DNA from: Oryzobacter faecalis
GTDB lineage: Bacteria > Actinomycetota > Actinomycetes > Actinomycetales > Dermatophilaceae
Assembly (NCBI RefSeq): GCF_046764005.1
Contig: NZ_JBKOFW010000001.1
Coordinates: 1 to 64,000 of the forward strand
Direction: 5' to 3'
Length of the DNA stretch: 64,000 nt
Under the pieces are notes generated by a model. The model did no database searches. It saw nothing but the letters and a program-made list of their open reading frames with translations, and was not told where the DNA came from. The translations under genes and the position numbers were made by a program. Positions 33,787 through 42,449 of the stretch are shown here, piece after piece. Within the stretch, counting starts at the first letter, position 1. Each line of letters begins with the position of its first letter.

Positions 33787-36700
33787 CGACGACGTCGGTG
33801 GGCGTGAGGTGGGGCGCCGTCGAGCTCGCCCGTGCGCTCGGGCAGTCCCACGCGCCCACGCCCGAGCAGGCGGCCGTCATCGAGGCGCCGCTGCGGCCGC
33901 TGCTCGTCGTCGCGGGGGCGGGGTCGGGCAAGACCGAGACGATGGCGGCCCGGGTCGTCTGGCTCGTCGCGAACGGGTTCGTCCAGCCCGACGAGGTCCT
34001 CGGCCTCACCTTCACCCGCAAGGCCGCGGGCGAGCTGTCCGAGCGGCTGGCCTCCCGGCTCACCACGCTGCGCGAGGCCGGGCTGTGGACCCCGGCCGTC
34101 GAGGACGGCGCCGCGGTCCTCGACGACGCCCCCACGGTGTCGACCTACCACGCCTACGCGGGCCGGATCGTCCGCGAGCACGGCCTGCGGCTCGGTGTCG
34201 AGCCCGAGAGCCGGCTCCTCACCGAGGCGGCCGCGTGGCAGGTCGCCCACGAGGCCGTGGCGTCGTGGGACGGGCCGATGGAGGTCGAGAAGGCGGAGTC
34301 CACCGTCACCACGGCCGTCGTCGACCTCGCCGGCGAGATGGCCGAGCACCTCGTCGGCACCGACCGTCTCGCCGCCCACCTCGACGACGTCGTCGCGACC
34401 CTCGAGCTCGTCGCCCGGGGCGAGACCTCGCGCAAGAAGGCCTACCCGGCCACGGTCCGGACCGCGCTCGGTGTCCTGCGCGAGCGGCGCGCCATCGTGC
34501 CCCTCCTCGAGCGCTACGCCGAGCTGAAGCGCTCGCGCGACGCCATGGACTTCGCCGACCAGATGGCGCTCGCCGCCCGGCTCGCCACCTCGGTCCGGCA
34601 GGTGGGGGAGGCCGAGCGTGGCCGGTTCCGGGCCGTCCTCCTCGACGAGTTCCAGGACACCTCGGAGGCCCAGCTGCAGCTGCTGCGAGCCCTCTTCGTC
34701 GCGCCCGGCGAGCCGGTGCCGGTCACCGCGGTCGGCGACCCGCACCAGTCGATCTACGGGTGGCGCGGGGCGTCCTCGACGACCCTCGACCGGTTCCGCA
34801 CCGACTTCCACGACGACGACCCCGCCGACGTGCTGCACCTGTCCACGAGCTGGCGCAACGACCGGCTCGTCCTCGACGCCGCCAACCTCGTCGCCGCGCC
34901 GCTCGCCGCCACGACCCGCGTCGAGGTGCGCTCGCTCGCGCCGCGCGACGACGCCGGCCCCGGGCACGTCGCCGTCGCCCGGCTCGGCACCGTCGAGGAG
35001 GAGGCGGCGCACGTCGTCGACTGGCTCGGCGAGCGGTTCCGCCTGCCCGGTCGCCGCACCGCGGCCGTGCTGTGCCGCAAGCGGTCCCAGTTCGACGCCG
35101 TCGTCGACGCGCTCGAGGCCGCCGGGCTGCCCTTCGAGGTCGTCGGCCTCGGCGGGCTGCTCCACACCCCCGAGGTCGCCGACCTCGTCGCGCTGCTCCA
35201 CGTCGTCCAGGACCCCACACGCGGGGACCGGCTCATGCGGCTGCTCACCGGGCCGTCGTGCCGGCTGGGCGCCGCCGACCTCGACGGCCTCGGCGCCTGG
35301 GCCCGGCACCGCCAGCGCACCGCCCGCGCCGAGGGCGACCGCCGGGCCGACCTCTCTCCCGACTCCAGCGAGGAGGCGAGCATCGTCGAGGCCCTCGACG
35401 ACCTCCCGCCGGAGCGGTGGGTCGGCAGCGACGGCCAGCGCGTCGGTCCGGTCGCCCTGGCGCGCCTGCGCGGCCTCGGCGACGCCGTGCGGCGCCTGCG
35501 CGCCCTCACCGGGCTCGGCCTGCCCGAGCTGACGGCCGAGGCGGAGGTCGCCCTCGGCCTCGACCTCGAGGTCCTCGCCCGGCCCGAGTACACCCCCGGC
35601 GCCGCCCGCGCCCACCTCGACGCCTTCGCCGACGTCGCCGCGACCTTCGCGGCGAGCGCAGAGCGGGCGACGCTCGGCGGCTTCCTCGCCTGGCTCGAGG
35701 CCGCCGTGGCCGAGGAGCGGGGCCTCGACCTCGGCTGGGTCGAGGCCCGCCCCGACGCCGTGCAGGTCATGACCGTGCACGCGGCCAAGGGCCTCGAGTG
35801 GGACGTCGTCGCGGTGCCCGGGCTCGTCGAGTCCTCCTTCCCCGCGCACTCCGGCAACCAGGGGCGCGTCGTCGACGGCGCGTGGGGCCACACGCAGCCG
35901 TCCGACAAGGCCTGGCTCGCCGGGCTCGCGACCCTGCCCTACGACCTGCGCGGCGACGCCGACGGCCTGCCCCGCTTCGGCTGGGCCGACCCCCACGACT
36001 GGGACTCCCTCGACGCCGCCTTCACCGGGTTCACGGCCGCGGCGGCCGACCACGGCATCGCCGAGGAGCGCCGGCTCGCCTACGTCGCCCTCACCCGCGC
36101 CCGGCGCGACCTCCTCCTCACCGCACACGTCTGGGGCACCGCCTCGACGCCGCGCATCACGTCGCGCTTCCTCGAGGAGGTGCGGGCGTCCGGCCTCGCC
36201 GTCGCGCCCGGGCCGTGGGCCGACCTCCCGCCGGTCGACGACCCCAGGCCGCAGAACCCCCGCACGGCCGAGACCGTCAGCGTCACGTGGCCCACCACCG
36301 ACCACCGGGAGCGTCGCGACCGGCTGCTCGGTCCCGCGTCCGAGGTCGTCGCGGCGATGGCCGGCGCGGGTGCCGGCGCGGCGCCCGCGCCGGGCCGGGA
36401 CGAGGAGGTGCGGATGCTCCTCGACGAGCGGGCCCGCCGACGGTCGGGGGCCGATGTCGACGTCGAGCTGCCCGCCCACCTGTCCACGTCTGCCCTCGTC
36501 GCCCTCGCCGAGGACGCCGACCGGTTCACCCTCGACCTGCGCCGGCCCGTGCCCCAGCCGCCGGCGCTGGCCACCCGCCGGGGCACCGCCTTCCACGCCT
36601 GGGTCGAGGAGCACTACAGCCGTGCCGGCTTCATCGACGTCGACGCCCTGCCCGGGTCCGCCGACGACGACGGCTCCGACGCCGCGGCCCTGGGCGAGCT

Positions 36701-37073
36701 GCGCACCCGGTTCCTCGCGAGCGAGTGGGCCGACCGCATCCCCGCGGAGGTCGAGACGAGCGTCGAGACGGTCGTCGACGGCATCGCGGTCCGCGGCCGC
36801 ATCGACGCGGTCTTCGAGGAGCGCGGGCCCGACGGCGAGCCGGCGTGGGTCGTCGTCGACTGGAAGACCGGGGCCCCGGCGTCGGGGGAGCGGGCCCGAG
36901 CCCGGGCGGTCCAGCTCGGGGCCTACCGGCTCGCGTGGGCCCGGCTGCGGGACGTCGACCCCTCACGGGTGCGGGGCGCGTTCTTCCATGCCGCCACCGG
37001 CGAGACGGTCTGGCCGGACCTCCCGGACCTCGCCGAGATCACCCGCGTGCTGGCCGCTGCCCGTCCTCGCTGA
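33783..37073 (+). CDS. adnB: AdnB, motor/nuclease subunit of AdnAB
   Basis: 1096 residues from GTG 33783, coupled to adnA. The SF1A helicase motifs are complete: VVAGAGSGKTETMAARV (Walker A, about 44-52), LTFTRKAAGEL, STYHAYAGRIV, LLDEFQDTSEAQ (Walker B, about 286), GDPHQSIYGWRGA, VMTVHAAKGLEWDVV and YVALTRARRDL. The nuclease domain follows with RRGTAFHAWVEEHYS and VVVDWKTGAPASG (about 1022-1034). AdnB drives translocation and cuts one strand. The last 35 nt overlap the convergent phosphotransferase gene. Position equals Rv3201c. Confidence 0.94.
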   Translation: MTTTSVGVRWGAVELARALGQSHAPTPEQAAVIEAPLRPLLVVAGAGSGKTETMAARVVWLVANGFVQPDEVLGLTFTRKAAGELSERLASRLTTLREAGLWTPAVEDGAAVLDDAPTVSTYHAYAGRIVREHGLRLGVEPESRLLTEAAAWQVAHEAVASWDGPMEVEKAESTVTTAVVDLAGEMAEHLVGTDRLAAHLDDVVATLELVARGETSRKKAYPATVRTALGVLRERRAIVPLLERYAELKRSRDAMDFADQMALAARLATSVRQVGEAERGRFRAVLLDEFQDTSEAQLQLLRALFVAPGEPVPVTAVGDPHQSIYGWRGASSTTLDRFRTDFHDDDPADVLHLSTSWRNDRLVLDAANLVAAPLAATTRVEVRSLAPRDDAGPGHVAVARLGTVEEEAAHVVDWLGERFRLPGRRTAAVLCRKRSQFDAVVDALEAAGLPFEVVGLGGLLHTPEVADLVALLHVVQDPTRGDRLMRLLTGPSCRLGAADLDGLGAWARHRQRTARAEGDRRADLSPDSSEEASIVEALDDLPPERWVGSDGQRVGPVALARLRGLGDAVRRLRALTGLGLPELTAEAEVALGLDLEVLARPEYTPGAARAHLDAFADVAATFAASAERATLGGFLAWLEAAVAEERGLDLGWVEARPDAVQVMTVHAAKGLEWDVVAVPGLVESSFPAHSGNQGRVVDGAWGHTQPSDKAWLAGLATLPYDLRGDADGLPRFGWADPHDWDSLDAAFTGFTAAAADHGIAEERRLAYVALTRARRDLLLTAHVWGTASTPRITSRFLEEVRASGLAVAPGPWADLPPVDDPRPQNPRTAETVSVTWPTTDHRERRDRLLGPASEVVAAMAGAGAGAAPAPGRDEEVRMLLDERARRRSGADVDVELPAHLSTSALVALAEDADRFTLDLRRPVPQPPALATRRGTAFHAWVEEHYSRAGFIDVDALPGSADDDGSDAAALGELRTRFLASEWADRIPAEVETSVETVVDGIAVRGRIDAVFEERGPDGEPAWVVVDWKTGAPASGERARARAVQLGAYRLAWARLRDVDPSRVRGAFFHAATGETVWPDLPDLAEITRVLAAARPR

Positions 37074-38451
37074 CGTCGTCGCTCGGCAGGTCCTCGGTGG
37101 CGCCGGCCTCGAGCTCGGCGGCGAGGGCGTCGGCCTCCGCGGCGGCCACGGGGTCGTGGCTCGCGGGCTCGCGGCCGGAGGTCAGCCAGTCGTCGACGAG
37201 GTCGTCGGTGCGCGGCTGGGGCACCGACCGGGTCCACTCCTCGTCCTCGTCCTCGTCCTCCCCTGGGACAACATCGTCCAATAGGGCGATCTCGTCCCGC
37301 CCGTCCTCGTCCTCCCCTGGGACACCATCGTCCAATAGGGCGATCTCGTCCCGCTCGTCGTCCACCCCCGGGGCGACGTCGTCCGACGGGGCGGTCTCCT
37401 CCCGCTCGGGGAGGCCCGGGAGGTCCTCGTCCTCGTCCTCGTCGACGACCTCGGGCGCGCGGGGTGCGGGCGGGCGGGGGAGCACGGGGGAGAGCGAGGT
37501 GCGACGGTAGTCGTCCTCGTCCTCGTCGGCGTGCACGGCGTCGTCGAGGCGGCGCAGCTGGGTCGTCAGCACCTCGACGGCCCCGGTGTCCTGCCGGGTG
37601 AGCGCCGTCATGAGGGTGCCGAGCAGGCCGAGCTCGCCGACGAGGCGGGCCCGGACGAGGAGGTTGGGGTCGGGGCGCTCCACCCGCACGTGGGCGTACG
37701 CCTCGAGCACGGTCTCGACCGCGGCCGCGGGTGCGTCGGCGACGAGGGCGGCGAAGTCGTCGGCCGGGTCGGCGACCTTCGCGTCCTCCCAGCCGGTGAG
37801 CGCGCGGACCTTGCCGGTCGAGGCGTCGTGGTCGTCCGTGAAGACGGCGAGCACCTGGTCGCCGGTGAGGTCGCCGTGCGTGGGGGTCGGCGCGAACCGC
37901 CACAGCGAGACGTCCTCGAGCGCGGCCTCCCACCGGGCGAGGAGCGAGGTGGGCACCCGCCCGCTCTCGGCGGCGCGGTCGAGCTCGGCGAGGCGGCGGC
38001 TGCGGTACGTGTCGGCGTCGTAGGCCGGCATCCCCGCCTCCTCGTACACGGCCGGGTCGGTGTTGTGCAGGGCGGCGAGGGAGCGGCCGAGCTCGGCGGC
38101 GAGACCGGGGCCGGCGGGGAGCTCAGCGAAGTCGAGGTTGTGGCCGGGCAGGTACGGGTAGACGGCGGCGCGGCCGCCCTCGGCGAGGGCGACGAACCCC
38201 TTGGGCGACGGGACGGCGAACGGCAGCCGCCGGCCGAGCAGGGCGAGGAGCGCGACCGTGCGGTCCATCTCGGCGCCCGCGACGTCGGTGCGGGGGGCCC
38301 GGACCACCCAGCGGCGGTGCTCGGCGTCCTGGACGAACGCGACGTCGAAGGACTGGTCGGGGGTGCTCGGCAGCGCCTCGACGCTCACCGGGTCCAGGCC
38401 CGGGACGGCAGCGCTCGCGAGGGCGGCCAGGAAGGCTGGGCTGCGGTCCAC
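37039..38451 (-). CDS. APH/MPH-like phosphotransferase with repetitive acidic tail
   Basis: 470 residues from GTG 38451. The kinase part (1-300) is of the aminoglycoside/macrolide phosphotransferase fold: YPYLPGHNLDFAEL, then the catalytic loop THGDLTGDQVL, and GWEDAKVADPADDFAALV as the metal loop (the family has DxD/DW-x-D; here G-W-E-D). The C-terminal 150 residues are acidic with two and a half 18-residue repeats (RDEIALLDDVVPGEDED) and poly D/E. This replaces Rv3200c in the otherwise conserved gene order. Annotated relatives are called macrolide 2'-phosphotransferases, but resistance is not shown by the sequence. Confidence 0.8.
   Translation of the reverse strand: MDRSPAFLAALASAAVPGLDPVSVEALPSTPDQSFDVAFVQDAEHRRWVVRAPRTDVAGAEMDRTVALLALLGRRLPFAVPSPKGFVALAEGGRAAVYPYLPGHNLDFAELPAGPGLAAELGRSLAALHNTDPAVYEEAGMPAYDADTYRSRRLAELDRAAESGRVPTSLLARWEAALEDVSLWRFAPTPTHGDLTGDQVLAVFTDDHDASTGKVRALTGWEDAKVADPADDFAALVADAPAAAVETVLEAYAHVRVERPDPNLLVRARLVGELGLLGTLMTALTRQDTGAVEVLTTQLRRLDDAVHADEDEDDYRRTSLSPVLPRPPAPRAPEVVDEDEDEDLPGLPEREETAPSDDVAPGVDDERDEIALLDDGVPGEDEDGRDEIALLDDVVPGEDEDEDEEWTRSVPQPRTDDLVDDWLTSGREPASHDPVAAAEADALAAELEAGATEDLPSDDVSEDGQRPARG
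37247..37371. repeat. 54-bp direct repeats in the phosphotransferase tail
   Basis: Two copies at about 37247-37300 and 37301-37354 differ at only a few bases, with a third, decayed partial copy after 37354. The 54-bp period encodes 18 residues. Codons unusual for the genome are retained, such as the ATAGGG run read as CCCTAT in reverse, which suggests recent duplication. Confidence 0.8.
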
Positions 38452-38480
38452 GGGCCCCACGGTATGCCGTGGGACCCGCC

Positions 38481-38486
38481 TAGGCT
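38481..38486 (+). promoter_or_regulatory. -10 box (TAGGCT) for nudC
   Basis: TAGGCT ends 7 nt before GTG 38494, in the 42-nt divergent gap with the phosphotransferase gene. Likely leaderless. Confidence 0.5.
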
Positions 38487-38493
38487 GGGAAGC

Positions 38494-39462
38494 GTGACCG
38501 CAGCCGACGCGATCCTGCCCGACCTGGCCCTCAGCGCACCGGCGTTCGACCGCAGGGGCGACCTGCGGGCCGACCCCGACCTCCTGCCCCGCCTCCTCGC
38601 CGACCCGGCGACGCGCGTGGTGCGCCTGGTCGGGGACCGGGTGGCCGTCACGGAGACCCCCGACGGCCCCCGCCTCGTCACGACCCCTCCCGACCCCGCC
38701 GACTCCGGCCGCCTGGCCGTCTTCCTCGGCGAGACCGAGGGTGCGACATGGGTGGGGGTCGTCGCCGACGACCTGGGCCCCACCCACCCGGCCGACGACC
38801 TCGAGGTCGACCCGCCCGCCCCGGTGCCCGGGGCGGTGTGGCACGGGCTGCGCCGCGTCGGGGCGGACCTGGACCCGGTGGGGGCGGCGGCGTTCGCGAC
38901 GACCCTCGCGCTGGGCAACTGGCACCGGACCCACGGGTTCTGCCCCCGCTGCGGGGAGCCGACCCACCCCGGGCTCGCCGGGTGGATCCGGCGGTGCTCC
39001 CGCGACGGCAGCGAGCACTACCCGCGCACCGACATGGCCGTCATCATGGCCGTCGTCGACGCCGACGACCGCCTCCTCCTCGCACGGGGGCGCGGGTTCC
39101 GGCGTGCCGGGATGTCGGTGCTCGCGGGGTTCGTCGAGCCGGGGGAGACCCTTGCGTCGGCCGTGGCCCGGGAGGTGCTCGAGGAGGTGGGCGTCGTCGT
39201 CGAGGAGGTCACCTACCTCGGCGACCAGCCCTGGCCGTTCCCGACCTCGCTCATGCTCGGCTTCACCGCGCGGGCGCTCGGCACCGACCTGCGGCTGCAG
39301 GAGGAGGAGATCGCCGAGGCCCGCTGGTTCACCCGCGACGAGCTGCGGGCAGCCGTCGAGGACGGGTCGGTGCTCGTCTCCGGGCGCATCTCGATCTCGC
39401 GCCGGCTCGTCGAGCACTGGTACGGCGGGCCGCTCGACGCCCCCGACCTCGCCCTGCGCTGA
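38494..39462 (+). CDS. nudC: NAD+ diphosphatase NudC
   Basis: 322 residues from GTG 38494. It hydrolyses NAD(H) and can decap NAD-RNA. The Nudix box is GFVEPGETLASAVAREVLEEVGV (about 211-233). The NudC-specific QPWPFPTSLM motif follows. The zinc ribbon has CPRC (about 150) and one later Cys in RRCSRDGSEHYPRTD; the fourth Cys of E. coli NudC is absent, as in other actinobacterial relatives I recall. Position equals Rv3199c. Confidence 0.93.
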   Translation: MTAADAILPDLALSAPAFDRRGDLRADPDLLPRLLADPATRVVRLVGDRVAVTETPDGPRLVTTPPDPADSGRLAVFLGETEGATWVGVVADDLGPTHPADDLEVDPPAPVPGAVWHGLRRVGADLDPVGAAAFATTLALGNWHRTHGFCPRCGEPTHPGLAGWIRRCSRDGSEHYPRTDMAVIMAVVDADDRLLLARGRGFRRAGMSVLAGFVEPGETLASAVAREVLEEVGVVVEEVTYLGDQPWPFPTSLMLGFTARALGTDLRLQEEEIAEARWFTRDELRAAVEDGSVLVSGRISISRRLVEHWYGGPLDAPDLALR

Positions 39463-39480
39463 CCTCGTCAGCGGGAGGGG

Positions 39481-39750
39481 TCAGGCGAGGCGGTCGCGGA
39501 CCTCGTGGATCGACGGGTTCGTCGCGGCCGAGCCGTCCGGGAAGACCAGGGTCGGCACGGTCTGGTCGCCCCCGTTGACCGACATGACGTACTCGGCGCT
39601 GCCCGGGTCCCGCTCGATGTCGACCTCCGTGTACCCGATGCCCTCGCGGTCCAGCTGCGACTTGAGGCGACGGCAGTAGCCGCACCACGTCGTCGTGAAC
39701 ATCGTGACGGTGCCCGCGTCGGGCAGGGCGCGCTGGGGGGCGCCGGACAT
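39481..39750 (-). CDS. mrx1: Mycoredoxin (glutaredoxin-like)
   Basis: 89 residues from ATG 39750 with GGAGG 5 nt upstream. The active site is T-W-C23-G-Y-C26, with the cis-Pro in QTVPTLVFPDG. It reduces mycothiol mixed disulfides in actinobacteria, using mycothiol and its reductase encoded elsewhere. It is the equivalent of Rv3198A and sits divergently beside uvrD2 as in mycobacteria. MYTTTWCGYCRRLK-type starts are typical. High confidence. Confidence 0.92.
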   Translation of the reverse strand: MSGAPQRALPDAGTVTMFTTTWCGYCRRLKSQLDREGIGYTEVDIERDPGSAEYVMSVNGGDQTVPTLVFPDGSAATNPSIHEVRDRLA

Positions 39751-39855
39751 GGGTCCTCCTGGAGGGTCGGTGGTCCGGTGCCGTCAACGTGGCGGGCCCG
39801 CCGATCCTTCCCGTCCGGCTGGGGACGGCCGCGAGGCGGCGTCGGCGCCGACACC

Positions 39856-39861
39856 TAGGAT
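39856..39861 (+). promoter_or_regulatory. -10 box (TAGGAT) for uvrD2
   Basis: TAGGAT ends 8 nt before ATG 39870; no ribosome site is visible between them. Confidence 0.45.
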
Positions 39862-39869
39862 CGGGCTCG

Positions 39870-41984
39870 ATGACGACCCTGCCCGTGCACCCCGGAGCCG
39901 ACGCCGTCCTCGACGCCCTCGACCCCGAGCAGCGCGAGGTCGCGGCCCACCCGAGCGGCCCGATGTGCGTCCTCGCCGGGGCCGGCACGGGCAAGACGCG
40001 CGCCATCACCCACCGCATCGCCTACGGCGTGCTGTCCGGGGTCCACCAGCCGCAGCGCGTCCTCGCCGTCACCTTCACCGCCCGCGCCGCCGGGGAGATG
40101 CGCACCCGGCTGCGCGACCTCGGCGTCGGCGGGGTGCAGGCGCGCACCTTCCACGCCGCGGCCCTTCGCCAGCTGCACTACTTCTGGCCGCAGGCCGTCG
40201 GAGGTGCGGCGCCCGAGGTCATGCCGCACAAGGCGAGCGCCGTCGCCGAGGCCGGATCGCGCCTGCGGATCCGGCTCGACGGGCCGGGCGTGCGCGACCT
40301 CGCGTCCGAGATCGAGTGGGCCAAGGTCTCGATGCTCACCGCCGACTCCTACGCTCACGCCGCCGCCCGCGCCCGCCGCGAGCCGCCCGCCGGCCTCGAC
40401 CCCACGGCGATGGCGCGGCTCATCTCCGCCTACGAGGACGTCAAGGCCGACCGCGGGGTCATCGACTTCGAGGACGTCCTCCTCCTCACCGTGGGCATCC
40501 TGCGCGAGCACGAGCAGATCGCCCGGGCTGTCCGCGGCCAGTACCGGCACTTCGTCGTCGACGAGTACCAGGACGTCAACCGCCTCCAGCAGGCCCTGCT
40601 CGACCTCTGGCTCGGGGACCGCGACGACCTCTGCGTCGTCGGTGACCCCGCCCAGACGATCTACTCCTTCACCGGCGCCTCGCCCGAGCACCTCCTCGGC
40701 TTCCGCTCCCGGTACCCGCAGGCCAGGGTCGTCGAGCTCGTCCGCAACTACCGCTCGACCCCACAGGTCGTGCGGCTCGCGAACCTCGTCCTCAGCGGGC
40801 CCGGTGGCGCGCGGCGGTCAGGGTCGGTCGAGCTGCGGGCCCAGCGCGGCGACGGCCCCGAGCCCGAGCTCGTCGTCGCCGACCACGACCCCGACGAGGC
40901 CGCCCGCGCCGCGAACCGCATCGAGGCCCTGATCGCCGAGGGGCACCCGGCGTCCGAGATCGCGGTGCTGTTCCGCACGAACGGGCAGAGCGAGGGCGTC
41001 GAGTCGGCGCTGGCCGAGCGCGGCATCCCCTACCTCGTCCGCGGCGGCGAGCGGTTCTTCTCGCGACGCGAGGTCCGCGACGCCGTCGTCCTCCTCCGGG
41101 GCGCAGCCCGCAGCGACGACGGCTCGGTGCCGCTGCCGGACCTCGTGCGCGACGTCCTCCTCGGCGCGGGCTGGAGCCGCCAGGCGCCCACGTCCGGTGG
41201 GGCGGCCCGCGAGCGGTGGGAGTCGCTCAACGCCCTCGCCGCGCTCGCCGACGACCTCCACGCCCTCGACGACGCCGCGCGCCTGCCGGCGTTCGTCGCC
41301 GAGCTCGACCAGCGGGCCGCCGAGCAGAACGCCCCGACCGTCCAGGGGGTCACGCTGGCCTCGTTCCACGCGGCGAAGGGCCTCGAGTGGGACACCGTGC
41401 TCCTCGTCGGCTGCTCCGACGGGCTGCTCCCCATCACGATGGCCGACACCCCGGAAGCCATCGAGGAGGAGCGCCGCCTCCTCTACGTGGGCGTCACCCG
41501 GGCCCGCGAGCGGCTCGTCCTCAGCTACGCCGCCGCCCGCACCCCCGGGGCCAAGGCGACCCGCCGGCCCTCCCGGTTCCTCGACGGCACGGCCGACGTC
41601 CTCGGCCAGGGCGCCCGCTCGCAGCCCAGACGGCGGCGCGGCGGAGCCGCCGGCGCGGCCAAGGAGCCGGCACGCACGACCTGCCGCGTGTGCGGCGGAC
41701 CGCTGGCGACGGCCAAGGAGCGCACGATCGGCCGGTGCACCGCCTGTCCGCCCACCATGGACGAGCGGCTGTTCGAGGCCCTGCGCACCTGGCGCCTCGA
41801 GACGGCGCGGGAGGCCGACGTGCCGGCCTTCGTCGTCTTCACCGACGCCACCCTCACCGCGATCGCCGAGCGGGTGCCCGGCGACACCCGCGAGCTGTCC
41901 CGGATCCCCGGCGTCGGACCGGCCAAGCTCGAGCGCTGGGGCGACGCCGTCCTGGCCGTTCTCCAAGAATTTTCTGACGCCTGA
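39870..41984 (+). CDS. uvrD2: ATP-dependent DNA helicase UvrD2
   Basis: 704 residues from ATG 39870. SF1A motifs: LAGAGTGKTRAITHRIA (Walker A), VTFTARAAGEMRTRL, FVVDEYQDVNRLQQAL (Walker B), GDPAQTIYSFTGA, ASFHAAKGLEWDTVLL, YVGVTRARERLVLSY. A C-terminal zinc module has four cysteines, CRVC (about 605) and CTAC (about 620), and an HRDC domain closes the protein (about 632-700, FTDATLTAIAERVPGDTRELSRIPGVG). The tetracysteine plus HRDC pair defines UvrD2, position equal to Rv3198c. It acts in DNA repair and is required for growth in mycobacteria. Confidence 0.94.
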   Translation: MTTLPVHPGADAVLDALDPEQREVAAHPSGPMCVLAGAGTGKTRAITHRIAYGVLSGVHQPQRVLAVTFTARAAGEMRTRLRDLGVGGVQARTFHAAALRQLHYFWPQAVGGAAPEVMPHKASAVAEAGSRLRIRLDGPGVRDLASEIEWAKVSMLTADSYAHAAARARREPPAGLDPTAMARLISAYEDVKADRGVIDFEDVLLLTVGILREHEQIARAVRGQYRHFVVDEYQDVNRLQQALLDLWLGDRDDLCVVGDPAQTIYSFTGASPEHLLGFRSRYPQARVVELVRNYRSTPQVVRLANLVLSGPGGARRSGSVELRAQRGDGPEPELVVADHDPDEAARAANRIEALIAEGHPASEIAVLFRTNGQSEGVESALAERGIPYLVRGGERFFSRREVRDAVVLLRGAARSDDGSVPLPDLVRDVLLGAGWSRQAPTSGGAARERWESLNALAALADDLHALDDAARLPAFVAELDQRAAEQNAPTVQGVTLASFHAAKGLEWDTVLLVGCSDGLLPITMADTPEAIEEERRLLYVGVTRARERLVLSYAAARTPGAKATRRPSRFLDGTADVLGQGARSQPRRRRGGAAGAAKEPARTTCRVCGGPLATAKERTIGRCTACPPTMDERLFEALRTWRLETAREADVPAFVVFTDATLTAIAERVPGDTRELSRIPGVGPAKLERWGDAVLAVLQEFSDA

Positions 41985-42052
41985 TCGGGCTGTGCCGCAA
42001 CGACTTTCGCTCCAAGCCGGCGGCGCGCGGAGAACAACTCCTCGTAATTCCG

Positions 42053-42082
42053 TTGCCACCGCCTCCGGGGCTCCCATACCCT
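42053..42082 (+). promoter_or_regulatory. Putative whiB7 promoter
   Basis: TTGCCA (42053-42058) and TACCCT (42077-42082) are separated by 18 nt. An A/T-rich patch (GTAATTCC, 42044-42051) lies just before the -35 box, as in known WhiB7-activated promoters, where WhiB7 with SigA recognises an AT-rich site. Autoregulation is therefore plausible. Confidence 0.5.
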
Positions 42083-42181
42083 CCTAGTCATACCTCGCGC
42101 GTCCGTCCGGCGTGCGCACAGGAACGAGCAGCAGTGAGGAGGGTTGGCCCGATGGAGAACACGACGATGAAGGAGGCGGCG

Positions 42182-42394
42182 ATGAGCGCGGTCCGTGGCA
42201 TCTGCATGCGTCTCTGGCGCGGCGCCAACACCGGTCACGCAGGCACGTTCCGCTCCGTCCAGGGGACCACTGTGCCCTTCGCCGGCTTCCGCGGTCGTGG
42301 CTACCAGCTCACCGATCTGCGCATCGCCGTCGCCCGCACCGTCGCCCCGATCACGGGTGTCGTGTATCCACGCCTCGAGGTACCACCCGTCTGA
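42182..42394 (+). CDS. Upstream ORF (leader peptide) of whiB7
   Basis: 70 codons from ATG 42182 with AAGGAGG exactly 5 nt upstream; ATG 42152 and 42167 in the same frame are weaker starts. The peptide begins MSAVRGICMRLWRGANTG and is basic and Gly/Arg-rich; it has no domain. Its last codons cover GCCTCGAGGT (42372-42381), the first arm of the antiterminator stem, and its stop lies between the two arms. Translation efficiency of this ORF could thus decide whether transcription reaches whiB7. Leader ORFs upstream of whiB7/wblC are known in mycobacteria and streptomycetes. Confidence 0.65.
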   Translation: MSAVRGICMRLWRGANTGHAGTFRSVQGTTVPFAGFRGRGYQLTDLRIAVARTVAPITGVVYPRLEVPPV

Positions 42395-42419
42395 CCACCA
42401 GACAGGCTCACCTCGAGGC
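42372..42419 (+). promoter_or_regulatory. Antiterminator stem in whiB7 leader
   Basis: GCCTCGAGGT (42372-42381) pairs perfectly with ACCTCGAGGC (42410-42419). The second arm shares 42416-42419 with the base of the terminator, so the two structures compete. Confidence 0.6.
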
Positions 42420-42449
42420 CGCGGATCCCGACACCGGGATCCGCGGCCT
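42416..42449 (+). terminator. Attenuator terminator hairpin upstream of whiB7
   Basis: GGCCGCGGATCCCG (42417-42430) pairs perfectly with CGGGATCCGCGGCC (42435-42448), loop ACAC, plus one A-T pair outside. It is followed by TTCGTCATTTCC, a partly U-rich tail that most terminators in this window lack. Confidence 0.8.

Noticed and set aside
37247..37371. CRISPR or mobile-element repeats
   Set aside because: Head-to-tail 54-bp units in frame with an 18-residue protein repeat; no spacers and no terminal inverted repeats.
37039..38451. Confident call as an antibiotic-resistance gene
   Set aside because: The kinase fold is clear but substrate residues cannot be judged by eye, and the gene sits in a conserved housekeeping block.
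40217..40229. Further copy of the 13-nt array motif
   Set aside because: The match (AGGTCATGCCGC) is inside the uvrD2 coding sequence and fits normal codon use; treated as chance.
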